A stretch of DNA of 64,000 nucleotides from Cyanobium sp. Tous-M-B4 (GCF_024345395.1 NZ_JAGQBA010000001.1:434001-498000); one strand, 5' to 3'. Shown: positions 1 to 9,835, counted from the first letter of the stretch. A program made the numbers and translations. Notes: a model not told the origin generated them from the letters alone.

Positions 1-410
1 CCCTCCACCTGCACCTGAACCGTGGTGAGGTTCTGGGCCTTTGGTGCCGTCACGGTGAGCAGGCCATCGCGGTAGTGGGCTTGCAGGCTTTCGCGGTTGA
101 TGCCGCCGGGAAAGCGGAAGCTGCGGCTCCAGGTGCCGTAGCGGAATTCGCTGATCAAGGAGGTCTGTTTGGCGACCGGGGGAGAGCCATCGGGGCTTGG
201 CTGGCGGCGCTCGGCGTTGATCACCAGGCTGCGGTCGGTGGCCTTGACGTCGATCGAGGTCTTATCGACACCGGGAAGCTCCAGGGCGATTACATAGGTG
301 TCGTCGGTTTCGTGCACCTCGGCGGCCGGCACTCGCTCGGCGGCGGGACGCTCGGCAGCGCGCAGTTGTTGCTCGAGTAACTCGAAGGGGTGTTGGTGCA
401 GGGTGAGCAT
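1..410 (-). CDS. Hsp20-family small heat shock protein (C-terminal end outside window)
   Basis: Alpha-crystallin-type small heat shock proteins are cytoplasmic, ATP-independent holdases that keep unfolding proteins soluble. From the ATG at 408-410 the frame stays open to the window edge, giving about 136 residues. It begins MLTLHQHPFELLEQQL, then shows the family's IALELPGVDK strand (about residues 37-46), the FRYGTWSRSFRFPGGI segment and the YRDGLLTVTAPK strand (G-L-L-T-V-T is the conserved alpha-crystallin signature). Only the last strand and C-terminal tail are missing. It is the last gene of a minus-strand run. The family call is firm; the exact length cannot be given. Confidence 0.87.
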   Translation of the reverse strand, partial: MLTLHQHPFELLEQQLRAAERPAAERVPAAEVHETDDTYVIALELPGVDKTSIDVKATDRSLVINAERRQPSPDGSPPVAKQTSLISEFRYGTWSRSFRFPGGINRESLQAHYRDGLLTVTAPKAQNLTTVQVQVE

Positions 411-492
411 CGGATGTTCTCCGGGACACAGCCAATGTGCTGCGGCCAGCCGGGCGACGGCAGGGGGCAGACCGCCCGATTTGGTTCGGCCC

Positions 493-957
493 TTACGGCC
501 CCGTTCGGTTGGCACCACTGGCAGGTAGGGGCAACCGGCAGCGCTGCTTTAAGGCGGCGATCACCCGGCCGGTGGCGTCGGGATGGCCCTGCACGCTGAA
601 GGCTTCCCGCTCCAGTTGCCGCTTGCCGTGGTGGTATCGGGTGGTGAGGATGCCGCTGATTTCCTGCTCCACCACCGGGTTGAGCCGCACGCTCCAGCCC
701 AAGGGCTGCAGCACGCCGGTGGGACAGCTCTGGGCTGCGTGAATGGCCTCATGCAGCAACACCTGCCGGCCGATGCCCAGCTCGAAGGCCACCGGCGCGA
801 TCCAGAGGGTGCGCGTTTTGGCTTGGAACAGGCCGTAGGCGCCGCGTACTGGCGGCGGGGCCAGCCGCACCTGAAAGCCTCGCTGCTGCAGGGTGGTAAC
901 CAGGGGGCGCAGCTCGGCGGGCAGCTGGGGCGGCGGCGCTGGGATGGCGGCGATCAC
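493..957 (-). CDS. conserved protein with HEAIHAAQ (HExxH-like) motif
   Basis: About 154 residues if translation starts at the GTG at 955-957; no ATG is available, and everything upstream in this frame overlaps the preceding gene. The centre reads VLLHEAIHAAQSCPTG, a zinc-metalloprotease-like HExxH motif, followed by a conserved-looking stretch around NPVVEQEISGILTTRYHHG and an acidic/basic helix (QLEREAFSVQGHPDA). I do not recognise a named family. The motif suggests a metal site, but peptidase activity is inference. It lies just downstream of the MEKHLA gene; an 18-bp tandem repeat fills the junction, so the true start may differ. Confidence 0.6.
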   Translation of the reverse strand: MIAAIPAPPPQLPAELRPLVTTLQQRGFQVRLAPPPVRGAYGLFQAKTRTLWIAPVAFELGIGRQVLLHEAIHAAQSCPTGVLQPLGWSVRLNPVVEQEISGILTTRYHHGKRQLEREAFSVQGHPDATGRVIAALKQRCRLPLPASGANRTGP

Positions 958-970
958 AACAGGTTTGACT

Positions 971-1016
971 TCACAACAGCTGGGTGCATCACAACAGCTG
1001 GGTGCATCACAACAGC
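971..1016. repeat. 18-bp tandem repeat, about 2.5 copies
   Basis: The unit TCACAACAGCTGGGTGCA occurs at 971-988 and 989-1006, with ten bases of a third copy at 1007-1016. The first bases of the third copy are the minus-strand stop codon of the MEKHLA gene, so the duplicated copies lie in the short gap between that gene and the next one. The 18-bp period keeps frame. It could shift the spacing or start of the downstream gene. Confidence 0.85.
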
Positions 1017-1516
1017 CACCAGCGGCTGAAGCGGGCGGCTTGGCCGCAGGGCTGACCGCTGCCGTCGCGCAGGGTCCAGAGGCGGGCGGCTTCGATGGCA
1101 AAGCGGCGGCCGCGGCTGTCGATGCGGATGCCCCGGTAGCCCGCGATCGCTTCTTTGGCTTGGGCTGCCACCAACGCCTGGCGGCGGCTGGCCCGCTCGG
1201 CTGGCTCGGCGGTGAGCCGCGACGGCATGCCCACCATCTCGGCCCAGGGGCGCTGCCACAGGCGCAGGGCCGCCCGGTTGGCATAGATCAGCCGGGGCCC
1301 TGGATCGCTGCTGGGATCGGCGCCGTCATGGGCCAGCAGCACCAGTTCGGCGGCAAACAGCTCTTGGGCCACCAGCAGGGGCGACGCGTCGGCGGCTAGG
1401 CCGGCGATCAGGGGGGTGCCGAAGGCGCGCTGGTAATTGCTGAGCAGGCACAGGGCCAGGCCTTGGGCCGCCGGCGTCAGCCAGGGGGGCGGGCTAGGGA
1501 GCTCAGCTGTCATCAC
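1007..1516 (-). CDS. MEKHLA domain protein
   Basis: A 169-residue cytoplasmic protein. The visible block PGPRLIYANRAALRLWQRPW followed by EMVGMPSRLTAEP and ERASRRQALVAAQAKEAIAGY matches the MEKHLA domain, a PAS-like fold found in cyanobacterial and plant proteins; ligand and partner are not known to me. No output domain is attached. The start overlaps the end of the SWIM gene by 14 bp, and a second ATG follows at once (1511-1513), so translational coupling is likely. It ends in the 18-bp tandem repeat. Domain assignment is fairly sure, role unknown. Confidence 0.8.
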   Translation of the reverse strand: MMTAELPSPPPWLTPAAQGLALCLLSNYQRAFGTPLIAGLAADASPLLVAQELFAAELVLLAHDGADPSSDPGPRLIYANRAALRLWQRPWAEMVGMPSRLTAEPAERASRRQALVAAQAKEAIAGYRGIRIDSRGRRFAIEAARLWTLRDGSGQPCGQAARFSRWWLL

Positions 1517-2408
1517 CGTTGGCCGGGCCCATGGCCTTGGCCATGGCTAGGGCCGCCAGCTGCTGGCCGTGGGCCTTGAGGTGCTCCAGGAAGTGGAGAT
1601 TGGCCTCGGGGAAGCGGGGTTCTTCCGCAAGGGGCAGGGGACCGGCGGCATCGAGGCCGGTGTCGCCCTCCAGGGCTGGAGTGATCACAACCAGATCCGA
1701 ATCGAGGGCTGCGCCGTAGCGCCACCAGCGGTTTGGGTCCTTGATGGCTGGATGCACCGGTTGCAGGGCCACCGCGGCGACCGTCTGGGAGCCCTGTTTG
1801 GCGGCAGCCTGTCTGGCCTGTTTTGCCAGCGCCTTGCGGCGTCGCTTGGCCAGGTCGGCCAGCAGTTGGGCCCGGGTGCGGCCGCGCATTTGGAACAACA
1901 CAAAGGGGTCTTCGCTGAAGCGATCGCCCATCAGGTAATAAACGGCGCTGACGTGTTTGCAGGGGTTCGCCTTATCGGGGCAGCTGCATTCGCTGCGCAC
2001 CTCCTGCAACTTGAACGGAAACAGGCGCTTGCCGCTGGCCGCGAAGGCGCGCTCGATGTCTTGGGGCATGACACCGGCCAGCAGCTGGGCCGACCAGCGC
2101 GCCTTCTGGGTGAGGGCGTCGAGCACGTAGTTCCAGTCGTCGTCGTGGAGCACGTCGAGCCAGAGCTTCACCTTGTAGGGCTCCTCATCGGTGCCCTGCA
2201 CCCGGGCATGCACTCGCCGCCCCTCAAAGCGGATCGAGGTGACATTGCCGCTGCGGGCATATTCCCAGGCGCGCTCCAGTCGCTTCTTGAAGCGGTAGGA
2301 GTTGATCAGCTCCATCCACTGCTCCACCCACCAGGGCTGCTGGGCCAGGCCTTGGTCGCCGAGCTGGGTGTTGATGGTGCTGGCGTAGGTGGTGGGGGTG
2401 AGGGTCAT
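1503..2408 (-). CDS. SWIM zinc finger protein, partner of SNF2 helicase
   Basis: A 301-residue protein with the SWIM zinc-binding pattern CxCx(n)CxH, seen as CSCPDKANPCKHVSAVYYL at about residues 141-159. SWIM domains bind DNA or protein. The flanking helices (WNYVLDALTQKARWSAQLL before and DPFVLFQMRGRTRAQLL after) fit the bacterial family that is regularly encoded beside a SNF2-type helicase. Here it starts 4 bp after the stop of the SNF2 gene on the same strand, so the two are surely co-transcribed and probably act together in DNA or nucleoprotein remodelling. That function is inference from the pairing. Confidence 0.9.
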   Translation of the reverse strand: MTLTPTTYASTINTQLGDQGLAQQPWWVEQWMELINSYRFKKRLERAWEYARSGNVTSIRFEGRRVHARVQGTDEEPYKVKLWLDVLHDDDWNYVLDALTQKARWSAQLLAGVMPQDIERAFAASGKRLFPFKLQEVRSECSCPDKANPCKHVSAVYYLMGDRFSEDPFVLFQMRGRTRAQLLADLAKRRRKALAKQARQAAAKQGSQTVAAVALQPVHPAIKDPNRWWRYGAALDSDLVVITPALEGDTGLDAAGPLPLAEEPRFPEANLHFLEHLKAHGQQLAALAMAKAMGPANGDDS

Positions 2409-2412
2409 GGAT

Positions 2413-5400
2413 TCAATCCTCCTCGCTCAGGGCCACTAGATCTTTGAGCTGGCCCACATCAAAGCCGCCGAGCCAGTCTTCACCGGAGCCGACGATCTCA
2501 GCGGCCAGCTTTGATTTTTCCTTGATCATGCGGTCGATCTTTTCTTCCACCGAGCCGCTGGTGATGAACTTGTGCACCAGCACCCGATTTTGTTGGCCGA
2601 TCCGATAGGCCCGGTCGGTGGCCTGGTTTTCCACGGCCGGGTTCCACCAGCGGTCGATGTGGAAGACGTGGCTGGCTCGGGTGAGGTTGAGGCCCACACC
2701 GCCAGCTTTGAGCGACAGCAAAAACAGCTGGGGGCCGCGGGGGTCGTCCTGGAAGCGATCGACCATCGCCTGGCGTTCGGTTTTGCTGGTGCTGCCGTAG
2801 AGGAACGGCACCTCCTGGCGCCATTTGCGCTCCAGGTGGGCCTTGAGCAGTAGCCCCCACTCGGCGAACTGGGTGAACAGCAACGCCCGGTCGCCCGCCT
2901 CGATCACCTCCTCGAGGATCTCTTCGAGCCGCTGCAACTTGGCGCTGCGGCTGCTGAAGCTGCCGTTGCCGCTGGCCAGGGCGGTCTCGGCGTTTTCCTT
3001 TAGGGCCAGAGCCGGGTGGTTGCAGATCTGCTTGAGCTTGGTGAGCAGGGCCAGCACCTGGCCGTGCTTCTGGCCCAGCGGTGCCCGGGCGATGGCATCG
3101 AGGCTCTCGTCGACTGTCTTGTTGTAGAGCTTCTTCTGCTCTGGAGCCAGGCCCACCCATTCGTTGAGCTCCACCTTCTCCGGCAGGTCGGAAATGATCG
3201 ACTTGTCGGTTTTGAGGCGCCGCAGGATGAAGGGCCCCACCCGGCTTTTGAGATCCCGCAGCGACGACATGTCGCCGTAGCGCTCGATCGGCAGCCGGTA
3301 GCGCTGGCGGAAGAAGGGCTCATCGCCGAGCACCTTGGGGTTGAGGAAATCCATCAGCGCCCACAGCTCGCTGACCCGGTTTTCCACCGGCGTGCCGGTG
3401 AGGGCAATCCGGAAGCGGCTGCCCCCTTTGCCGCCGCGGCTGGGGCGGGCCAGGTCCCGGGCCGCTTGGCTTTGTTTGGCGGTGTGGTTTTTGATCGCCT
3501 GGGCTTCGTCGATCACGACCCCCTGCCAGTCGATGCTCTCGAGCAGCTCGCTGTCGCGCTGCAGCAGGCCGTAGCTGGTGAGCACCAGATCCACGCCTTT
3601 GAGGGCTTTTTTGAGGGCCTCGGGGCTGGAGGGCCGGCGCGGGCCGTAGTGCTCCCACACGCCCAGCTCGGGGGTGAAGCCGTGGGCTTCCCGCTTCCAG
3701 TTGGTGAGCACCGAGGTGGGCGCCACCAGCAGCACCGGCCGTTTGAGCTCGTCTTCGGCCTTGAGGTGCTGCAGGAAGGCCAGCAGCTGGATCGTTTTGC
3801 CCAGGCCCATGTCGTCGGCCAGGCAGGCGCCTTGGTCGAAGCGGTGCAGGAAGGCCAGCCAGCCCAGGCCCCGCTCCTGATAGGGCCGCAGCTGGCCTGA
3901 GAAGCCAGGTGGGGCAGGCAGGGGGTCGGGTGCCTTCTGCTGGTGGTATTGCTCCAGCACGGCCTGCAGCCGGGGGCCGGCATCGAAGTGGTGCACCGGC
4001 AACCGGTGGAAGGTGTCGCCTTCGCTGGCGGTGAGCCGCAGGGCGTCGTCGAGGCTCAGGCCCGGTTTGGCGCCGCTGAATTTATTGGCGTTCTTGAGAT
4101 CGAGGGGCCGCAGCTCGATCCAGGCCCCCTTGTGCTGCACCAGGGGGCTGCGTTTGGTCTCCAGGCGATCCAGGTCCCGCAGGGTCAGGGTGACCCCGCC
4201 GATCATGAATTCCCATTCCCAGGTGAGCGTTTCGCCCAAGGTGAAGCCGCGCGATTTCTCAGGCAGCTCGGCGGTGATCGACAGGCCCAACCGGCTGGCC
4301 AGGCCCCCTGCGAGGCTGGCCGGCAGCACCACGCCCACGCCCACATCGCGCAGCTGGTGGGCGCCGGTGCGCACCAGTACAAACGCCTCGGCTGGCGTGA
4401 GCTGCATCGTTTCCGGGGTGGCCGAATCCAGCCCCCGCACGATCGGTTCAAACACCGTCAGGGCCCGGCCCATGCCCTCAAGCAGCAGCTCGCTCGGTTG
4501 GGGCACGGCCACTTCGCCCATCTGTAGGCCCCGATCGCCGGCGGCCCAGACGGCGGCGGCGGGCACCCGCAGGCTCGGGTCGGCTTCCGCTTGCAGCCCG
4601 AAGCGCAGCTCCCACAGCTCCTCGCCCTCGGCGGGGGTGAATAGCTCCAGGCAGGTGCGGGCTGGCTCCACCTTGCCCGCCACCCCTTCACGCCAGTGGT
4701 GGGTGGCGATGCTGAGCCGCTCTAGCTCCTCCTCGCCCAGGCTGAGGCTGCCATCGCCCTTGCCCAGGGCCTTCTGCCAGGCCGCCAGCAAGGGATCGAG
4801 CCCCTCGGTGCTGGCACTGAAGCCCACCCGCAGCTGGCCATCGAGCAGGGCTTCCAGCAGGCTGGCCACCCGCAGACGCCCGCTGCCGGGACGGCGGCAG
4901 GCGAGGGAGGGGTCGCCGCTGGGGCCGGCGGCCAGGGCGCAGGTGGCCACCTGGGGCAGGCCGCTGGCCAGGTCTTCGAGGCGGCGGCGGTCGTCTTCGC
5001 GGTTGAGCAGGGGCAGCCAGCGGGCCTTGCCCTCGGCGATCTGGGGCAGCCAGCGGCCGCGGGCGATCAGGCTCAGGGCCCAGCGCTGCAGGTGACTCCA
5101 CCAGCGCAGCTCATCGGCCATCTCCGGGTGCTCACCCGCCAGGGGTACCTGGCTGAGCCATTCGCCCGCATTGGCAGCATCGAGGGCCCAGCCCTCCACC
5201 TGCCAGGGCCACCATTCGAGCTGTTTGGGAATCGGTTCGCCGGCCTGCAGGGGCAGGCCGCTCCAGCTGCTGGCACTGGTGCGGCGGCCCTTGGCCGCCT
5301 GGTTGCGGCTGGGCAGGCTCAGGGTGGCCCTAGCTGGGCGCAGGGCCTCTGACCACAGCCCGTTGTCATCGAGCCAGGTGGCCAGGTCGTCTTCGTTGAG

Positions 5401-5532
5401 GGCCAGGGGGTGCTCAGGGGCCTCCAGCTTTGGCACGGCAGGGGTCGCCACCCGCCAGGTGTCGGCCCACAGGAATAGGCGGCCGCCCGAACCCTCGGGG
5501 GGAAACAGCCAGGTGGCGTGCAGCAGGCTCAT
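2413..5532 (-). CDS. SNF2-family DEAD/DEAH helicase
   Basis: A 1039-residue Swi2/Snf2 ATPase. The N-terminal half is the helicase-associated region seen in bacterial SNF2 proteins. The motor follows: Walker A DDMGLGKTIQLLAFL near residue 572, the DEAQ box VVIDEAQAIKNH near 675, LTGTPVENRVSELWALMDFL near 710, and the C-terminal RecA lobe with SLKAGGVGLNLTRASHVFH, RWWNPAVENQATDRAYRIGQ. All motor motifs are intact. These ATPases translocate on double-stranded DNA and displace bound proteins; RapA-like relief of stalled transcription complexes is one possible role. It heads the SWIM-MEKHLA gene run with only short gaps. Confidence 0.97.
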   Translation of the reverse strand: MSLLHATWLFPPEGSGGRLFLWADTWRVATPAVPKLEAPEHPLALNEDDLATWLDDNGLWSEALRPARATLSLPSRNQAAKGRRTSASSWSGLPLQAGEPIPKQLEWWPWQVEGWALDAANAGEWLSQVPLAGEHPEMADELRWWSHLQRWALSLIARGRWLPQIAEGKARWLPLLNREDDRRRLEDLASGLPQVATCALAAGPSGDPSLACRRPGSGRLRVASLLEALLDGQLRVGFSASTEGLDPLLAAWQKALGKGDGSLSLGEEELERLSIATHHWREGVAGKVEPARTCLELFTPAEGEELWELRFGLQAEADPSLRVPAAAVWAAGDRGLQMGEVAVPQPSELLLEGMGRALTVFEPIVRGLDSATPETMQLTPAEAFVLVRTGAHQLRDVGVGVVLPASLAGGLASRLGLSITAELPEKSRGFTLGETLTWEWEFMIGGVTLTLRDLDRLETKRSPLVQHKGAWIELRPLDLKNANKFSGAKPGLSLDDALRLTASEGDTFHRLPVHHFDAGPRLQAVLEQYHQQKAPDPLPAPPGFSGQLRPYQERGLGWLAFLHRFDQGACLADDMGLGKTIQLLAFLQHLKAEDELKRPVLLVAPTSVLTNWKREAHGFTPELGVWEHYGPRRPSSPEALKKALKGVDLVLTSYGLLQRDSELLESIDWQGVVIDEAQAIKNHTAKQSQAARDLARPSRGGKGGSRFRIALTGTPVENRVSELWALMDFLNPKVLGDEPFFRQRYRLPIERYGDMSSLRDLKSRVGPFILRRLKTDKSIISDLPEKVELNEWVGLAPEQKKLYNKTVDESLDAIARAPLGQKHGQVLALLTKLKQICNHPALALKENAETALASGNGSFSSRSAKLQRLEEILEEVIEAGDRALLFTQFAEWGLLLKAHLERKWRQEVPFLYGSTSKTERQAMVDRFQDDPRGPQLFLLSLKAGGVGLNLTRASHVFHIDRWWNPAVENQATDRAYRIGQQNRVLVHKFITSGSVEEKIDRMIKEKSKLAAEIVGSGEDWLGGFDVGQLKDLVALSEED

Positions 5533-5570
5533 CCCAGAATATTCAGGGCCGGCGGATCAGCACCGGTGGA

Positions 5571-6017
5571 TCAGGGCATGGGCGTCGGCCCGGGGGCAGA
5601 CAGAACGCGTTGCGTTAGCAGGCGTGATCCGTGCCGCAACAGATGCAGCAGCAGAGCGGCGCCGACCAGCGGCAACCAGGCACGAACCATCCCCATCATC
5701 ACAGTTGGCGCAACCTTGACCATCGCCGCTGTCAGAGATAGCTGAGATGGCCAGCTGGCGAAAGACGGCAAGCCCAGGCTGTGGATGCCGCAGACGGCTC
5801 CGACCAGGCCCGCCTGGAGGTGGCTGTCATCAGGGTCTACCCGCTGTAGATGGAACGCCAGCAGGCCATAGAAAAAGCCGCAGCCGCCAGCCCGGAGGCT
5901 TGATTCGATGCCCAAGGGCAACCCCAGGGCAAGGGCTGCCAGTCCGGCGCCAAGGGCCCAGGCAATTGAGCGCAGGCGCAGCTGGTGGCGAGATGGCGAG
6001 GAGGCGACCTGACTCAC
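5571..6017 (-). CDS. small integral membrane protein, unknown
   Basis: Read from the GTG at 6015-6017, this is 148 residues with several hydrophobic spans: LRSIAWALGAGLAALALGLP, CGFFYGLLAFHL, LQAGLVGAVCGIHSLGL and LTAAMVKVAPTVMMGMVRAW through LVGAALLLHLL. No catalytic motif is visible and I do not recognise a family. A longer frame continues upstream but lacks hydrophobic or conserved features and would overlap the promoter region of the divergent sulfotransferase-like gene, so I prefer the GTG. It could be cotranscribed with the SNF2 gene 38 bp downstream. Confidence 0.6.
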   Translation of the reverse strand: MSQVASSPSRHQLRLRSIAWALGAGLAALALGLPLGIESSLRAGGCGFFYGLLAFHLQRVDPDDSHLQAGLVGAVCGIHSLGLPSFASWPSQLSLTAAMVKVAPTVMMGMVRAWLPLVGAALLLHLLRHGSRLLTQRVLSAPGPTPMP

Positions 6018-6085
6018 GCTGGGGCCCCTATGGGGTCGGGTCTTGGCTGGGCGATCATGCCTTGTTAAGGCCTGTTTGAGTGTCG

Positions 6086-7147
6086 ATGAGTCAGGGACCG
6101 TTGCGGCAGCCCCAACGCACTCTCCACCTCCACGCTGGTCCTCACAAGACCGCCAGCACCTATTTGCAGGCGAGGTTGCAGCTGAATCGGCGCGGTTTGG
6201 CAGGACTAGGTCTGCGATATCCCACGCCATGGGGAGAGGATTCCCATCGCCATCTCGCTCGGGAGCTGCAAACGGGTCGATTTGAAGCCCTGGAGCAGCT
6301 CTTGGGCCGTCAACGCCCCTGGAGTGGCGATTTGCTGCTCAGCGCCGAACACTTTGTGCCCCTATTGGCTGATGCCGGCAGCCTGGCCCATTTGCAGCAA
6401 GTCAGCTCTAGGCACGGCTTCGGCCTGCACGTGATCAGTTTTGTACGGCCCCAGGCAGAACTGCTTAATTCCTTTTATGCCCATGTTTTGGGGCGGCTCT
6501 ACGGCACTCCAGGTTTCGGCGCCTATGTGAAGGCCCAGCTCGGTGGTCGCCGCCTGCGAGGCCCTGCCCGGCGTTGCTGGATTCGCATTGCCCCGCTGGC
6601 CCTCGACCTGGAGCAACGCTTCGCATGCCTGCTCATGGCACCGGGTTTATGCACCAGCTTTTTGCCTTTTGCGCCCAGGCGGCAGGACCCGTTTGAGCAG
6701 CTTCTCGATGCTGTGGGTCTGCCACAGGCAGCCTGGCGTCCGGCACCTGCAGCACAAGCCAATGAACAGTTGGGTCGGCGCGGCTTGGGCCTGGCCTACC
6801 TGCTGAACGCCGAGCTTGATGCCCTGCCAATCCGCCGCAACCGGCTGATTGCGGAGCACGGGTTAAATCGTTTGACGGCCAGGATTCGCACCCTTTCGCG
6901 TCAACGAGGCTGGGTTAATGAACGCTTTAACGGTTGGCAGGGGCGCTTGCCTGTCTTGCTGCAGCAAAGCCTTGGGGCCAGCAACGTGCGTTTTGCCCAG
7001 CGGGTTTGGGCTCAGCCGTGGGACAACGTCTTTTCCCACTCTTTAATTGGTGCTACCAGGGGCTTGGTGCTGGATCAGGAGCTGCAGGAGGAGGCAAAAT
7101 GTTTGTTCAGCAGTTATCGATGTCGACTGCCCCAGGCGCTGCGCTGA
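6086..7147 (+). CDS. sulfotransferase-like protein
   Basis: About 353 residues. The N-terminus TLHLHAGPHKTASTYLQARL resembles the 5'-phosphosulfate-binding loop (G-x-x-K-T-x-S/T) of PAPS-dependent sulfotransferases, and VISFVRPQAELLNSFYAHVL resembles the 3'-phosphate-binding R-x-P...S-x-Y segment. Such enzymes move sulfate to glycans or other acceptors; the acceptor cannot be read here. An in-frame GTG at 6080 is an alternative start; the ATG at 6086 is simpler. It has no biosynthetic neighbours and sits alone between a membrane protein and alaS, which may point to later acquisition. Confidence 0.72.
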   Translation: MSQGPLRQPQRTLHLHAGPHKTASTYLQARLQLNRRGLAGLGLRYPTPWGEDSHRHLARELQTGRFEALEQLLGRQRPWSGDLLLSAEHFVPLLADAGSLAHLQQVSSRHGFGLHVISFVRPQAELLNSFYAHVLGRLYGTPGFGAYVKAQLGGRRLRGPARRCWIRIAPLALDLEQRFACLLMAPGLCTSFLPFAPRRQDPFEQLLDAVGLPQAAWRPAPAAQANEQLGRRGLGLAYLLNAELDALPIRRNRLIAEHGLNRLTARIRTLSRQRGWVNERFNGWQGRLPVLLQQSLGASNVRFAQRVWAQPWDNVFSHSLIGATRGLVLDQELQEEAKCLFSSYRCRLPQALR

Positions 7148-7183
7148 GCGATCATGCCCTGCTCAGGGTTGTATTGCTTCGCC

Positions 7184-9835
7184 ATGGCCGTCACAGCACA
7201 TACCGGTCGTCCTCGCACCGGTGCTGAGATCCGCGCCGCTTTCCTCGATTTTTACGAGCAGCGGGGCCACAAAGCGATGGCGAGCGCTTCGCTGATCCCG
7301 GACGACCCGACGGTGCTGCTCACGATCGCCGGCATGCTGCCGTTCAAGCCGGTGTTTCTTGGCCAGGCGCCGCCGCCGGCGCCTAGGGCCACTAGCTCCC
7401 AGAAGTGCATCCGCACCAACGACATCGAAAACGTGGGCCGCACGGCGCGGCATCACACGTTTTTCGAGATGCTCGGCAACTTCTCCTTCGGCGACTACTT
7501 CAAGGAGCAGGCGATCCAGTGGGCCTGGGAGCTGAGCACCGGGGTGTTCGGCCTCTCGCCCAACAACCTGGTGGTGAGTGTGTTCCGCGAAGACGACGAA
7601 GCCGAGGCCATCTGGCGCGATGTGGTGGGCGTGAACCCCAAGCGCATCATCCGCATGGATGAGGCCGACAACTTCTGGGCGTCGGGCCCCACCGGCCCCT
7701 GCGGCCCCTGTTCGGAGATCTACTACGACTTCAAACCCGAACGCGGCGACGACGGCATCGATCTCGAGGACGACGCGCGTTTCATCGAGTTCTACAACCT
7801 GGTGTTTATGCAGTACAACCGCGACGCAGGCGGCACCCTCACGCCGCTGGCCAACCGCAACATCGATACGGGCTTGGGCCTCGAGCGCATGGCCCAGATC
7901 CTGCAGGCGGTGCCGAACAACTACGAAACCGATCTGATCTTCCCGCTGATTGAAACGGCGGCGCAGCTGGCTGGGGTCGACTACCGCGGCCTCGACGCCA
8001 AGGGCCAGACATCGCTCAAGGTGATCGGCGACCACAGCCGCGCCATCACCCAGCTGATCTGCGATGGCGTCACGGCCAGCAATCTGGGCCGTGGCTACAT
8101 CTTCAGGCGCCTCCTGCGCCGCGTCGTGCGCCACGGCCGGCTCCTTGGCATCGACAAGCCTTTCCTGACGGCGATGGGTGAGGCGTCGATCGCGTTGATG
8201 CAGGCCGCCTACCCCCAGCTGCTGGAGCGCCGTGAGGTGATCCTGGCCGAGCTCGCCCGCGAGGAGGCCCGCTTCCTGGAAACCCTGGAGCGGGGCGAGA
8301 AGCTGCTGGCTGAGGTGCTAGCAGCCAAGCCAACCCAGATCAGCGGTGAGCAGGCCTTCGAGCTCTACGACACCTACGGCTTCCCGCTGGAGCTCACCGA
8401 GGAGATCGCTGAGGAGCAGGGGCTCACGGTGGACCTGGCCGGCTTTGAGGTAGCGATGGAGTCCCAGCGCCAGCGGGCCAAGGCCGCGGCGGTGAGCATC
8501 GACCTCACCCTGCAGGGGGCTATTGATCAGGTGACAGCCGCTGCGGCCGCCACCGCGTTCAAGGGCTACGAGGCGCTCGAACACCCCAGCTGCGTGCTGG
8601 CCCTGGTGGTGAACGGTGAGCCGGCGGAGCGCGCCAGCGCCGGCGACACGGTGCAGCTGGTGCTCGACACCACGCCCTTCTATGGCGAAGGCGGCGGTCA
8701 GATCGGCGACCGCGGTGTGCTCTCCGGCGATGGCGTGATCGTGGCGATCGAGGCGGTGAGTCGCAACCGCAGCGTGTTTGTGCACAGCGGCCGCATCGAG
8801 CGCGGCAGCCTGGCGGTGGGTGATCTGCTGAATGCCCAGGTGGACCGGGCCTGCCGCCGCCGCGCCCAGGCGAATCACACGGCCACCCACCTGCTGCAGG
8901 CGGCTCTTAAGCAGGTGGTGGATCCCGGCATCGGCCAGGCTGGCTCGCTGGTGACCTTTGATCGGCTGCGTTTCGATTTCCACTGTCCCCGGGCCGTGAC
9001 ACCGGCGGAGCTGGAGCAGATCGAGGCCCTGATCAACGGCTGGATCAGCGATGCCCACACCCTTCAAGTGCAGGAGATGGCGATCGAGCAGGCCAAGGCC
9101 GCCGGTGCGGTGGCGATGTTTGGCGAGAAGTACGCCGATGTGGTGCGGGTGGTGGATGTGCCCGGCGTGTCGATGGAGCTCTGCGGCGGCACCCACGTGG
9201 CCAACACCGCCGAGATCGGCCTGTTCAAGATCGTGAGCGAGGGTGGCGTGGCTGCCGGCATCCGCCGCATCGAGGCGGTGGCAGGCCCGGCGGTGCTGGC
9301 CTACCTCAATGAGCGCGATGCGGTGGTGAAGCAGCTGGGCGAGCGCTTCAAGGCCCAGCCCGGCGAGATTGTCGAGCGTGTGGCGGCACTGGCCGACGAG
9401 CTCAAGGCCAGCGGCAAGGCCCTGGCGGCGGCCCGCGGCGAGTTGGCGCTGGCCAAGGCTTCAGCGCTGGCGGGCCAGGCCCAGGCTTTTGGCGAGTTCC
9501 AGCTGCTGGTGGCCCGCCTGGATGGTGTCGAGGGGGCTGGCCTGCAGAGCGCGGCCCAGGGCCTGGCTGATCAGCTCGGCGCTGGCGCCGCCGTGGTGCT
9601 GGGTGGTCTGCCGGATCCGGCCGATCTGGCCAAGGTGATTCTGGTGGCGGCCTTTGGCCAGGCGGTGATCGCGGCCGGCCCCAAGGCTGGTGCCTTCATC
9701 GGCGCGGTGGCCAAGGCCTGCGGCGGTGGCGGCGGCGGCCGGCCCAACTTGGCCCAAGCGGGCGGGCGCGATGGGGCGGCGCTGGATGGGGCCCTGGAGC
9801 AGGCCCAGGCCCAGCTCGTGGCGGAGCTGGGTTGA
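7184..9835 (+). CDS. alaS: alanyl-tRNA synthetase
   Basis: Charges tRNA-Ala with alanine in the cytoplasm and edits mischarged serine and glycine. The protein has 883 residues from the ATG at 7184, close to the usual length. Class II core motifs appear early ([20 protein letters not shown] near residue 88; [12 protein letters not shown] near 230). The editing domain shows the zinc-ligand [14 protein letters not shown] near residue 563 and [17 protein letters not shown] near 667. The C-terminal region has the coiled coil and a glycine-rich [16 protein letters not shown] end typical of the C-Ala domain. An upstream frame adds ten residues that do not match the family. Confidence 0.99.
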   Translation: MAVTAHTGRPRTGAEIRAAFLDFYEQRGHKAMASASLIPDDPTVLLTIAGMLPFKPVFLGQAPPPAPRATSSQKCIRTNDIENVGRTARHHTFFEMLGNFSFGDYFKEQAIQWAWELSTGVFGLSPNNLVVSVFREDDEAEAIWRDVVGVNPKRIIRMDEADNFWASGPTGPCGPCSEIYYDFKPERGDDGIDLEDDARFIEFYNLVFMQYNRDAGGTLTPLANRNIDTGLGLERMAQILQAVPNNYETDLIFPLIETAAQLAGVDYRGLDAKGQTSLKVIGDHSRAITQLICDGVTASNLGRGYIFRRLLRRVVRHGRLLGIDKPFLTAMGEASIALMQAAYPQLLERREVILAELAREEARFLETLERGEKLLAEVLAAKPTQISGEQAFELYDTYGFPLELTEEIAEEQGLTVDLAGFEVAMESQRQRAKAAAVSIDLTLQGAIDQVTAAAAATAFKGYEALEHPSCVLALVVNGEPAERASAGDTVQLVLDTTPFYGEGGGQIGDRGVLSGDGVIVAIEAVSRNRSVFVHSGRIERGSLAVGDLLNAQVDRACRRRAQANHTATHLLQAALKQVVDPGIGQAGSLVTFDRLRFDFHCPRAVTPAELEQIEALINGWISDAHTLQVQEMAIEQAKAAGAVAMFGEKYADVVRVVDVPGVSMELCGGTHVANTAEIGLFKIVSEGGVAAGIRRIEAVAGPAVLAYLNERDAVVKQLGERFKAQPGEIVERVAALADELKASGKALAAARGELALAKASALAGQAQAFGEFQLLVARLDGVEGAGLQSAAQGLADQLGAGAAVVLGGLPDPADLAKVILVAAFGQAVIAAGPKAGAFIGAVAKACGGGGGGRPNLAQAGGRDGAALDGALEQAQAQLVAELG

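Noticed and set aside
1569-2447. 292-codon open frame on the plus strand
   Set aside because: It is antisense to the SWIM zinc-finger gene, whose CxC...CxH motif is clear; no ribosome site or domain supports the plus-strand frame.
7163-8134. Long open frame of about 320 codons on the minus strand
   Set aside because: It lies wholly opposite alaS, has the biased composition of an antisense shadow and shows no domain; GC-rich genes often leave such frames.
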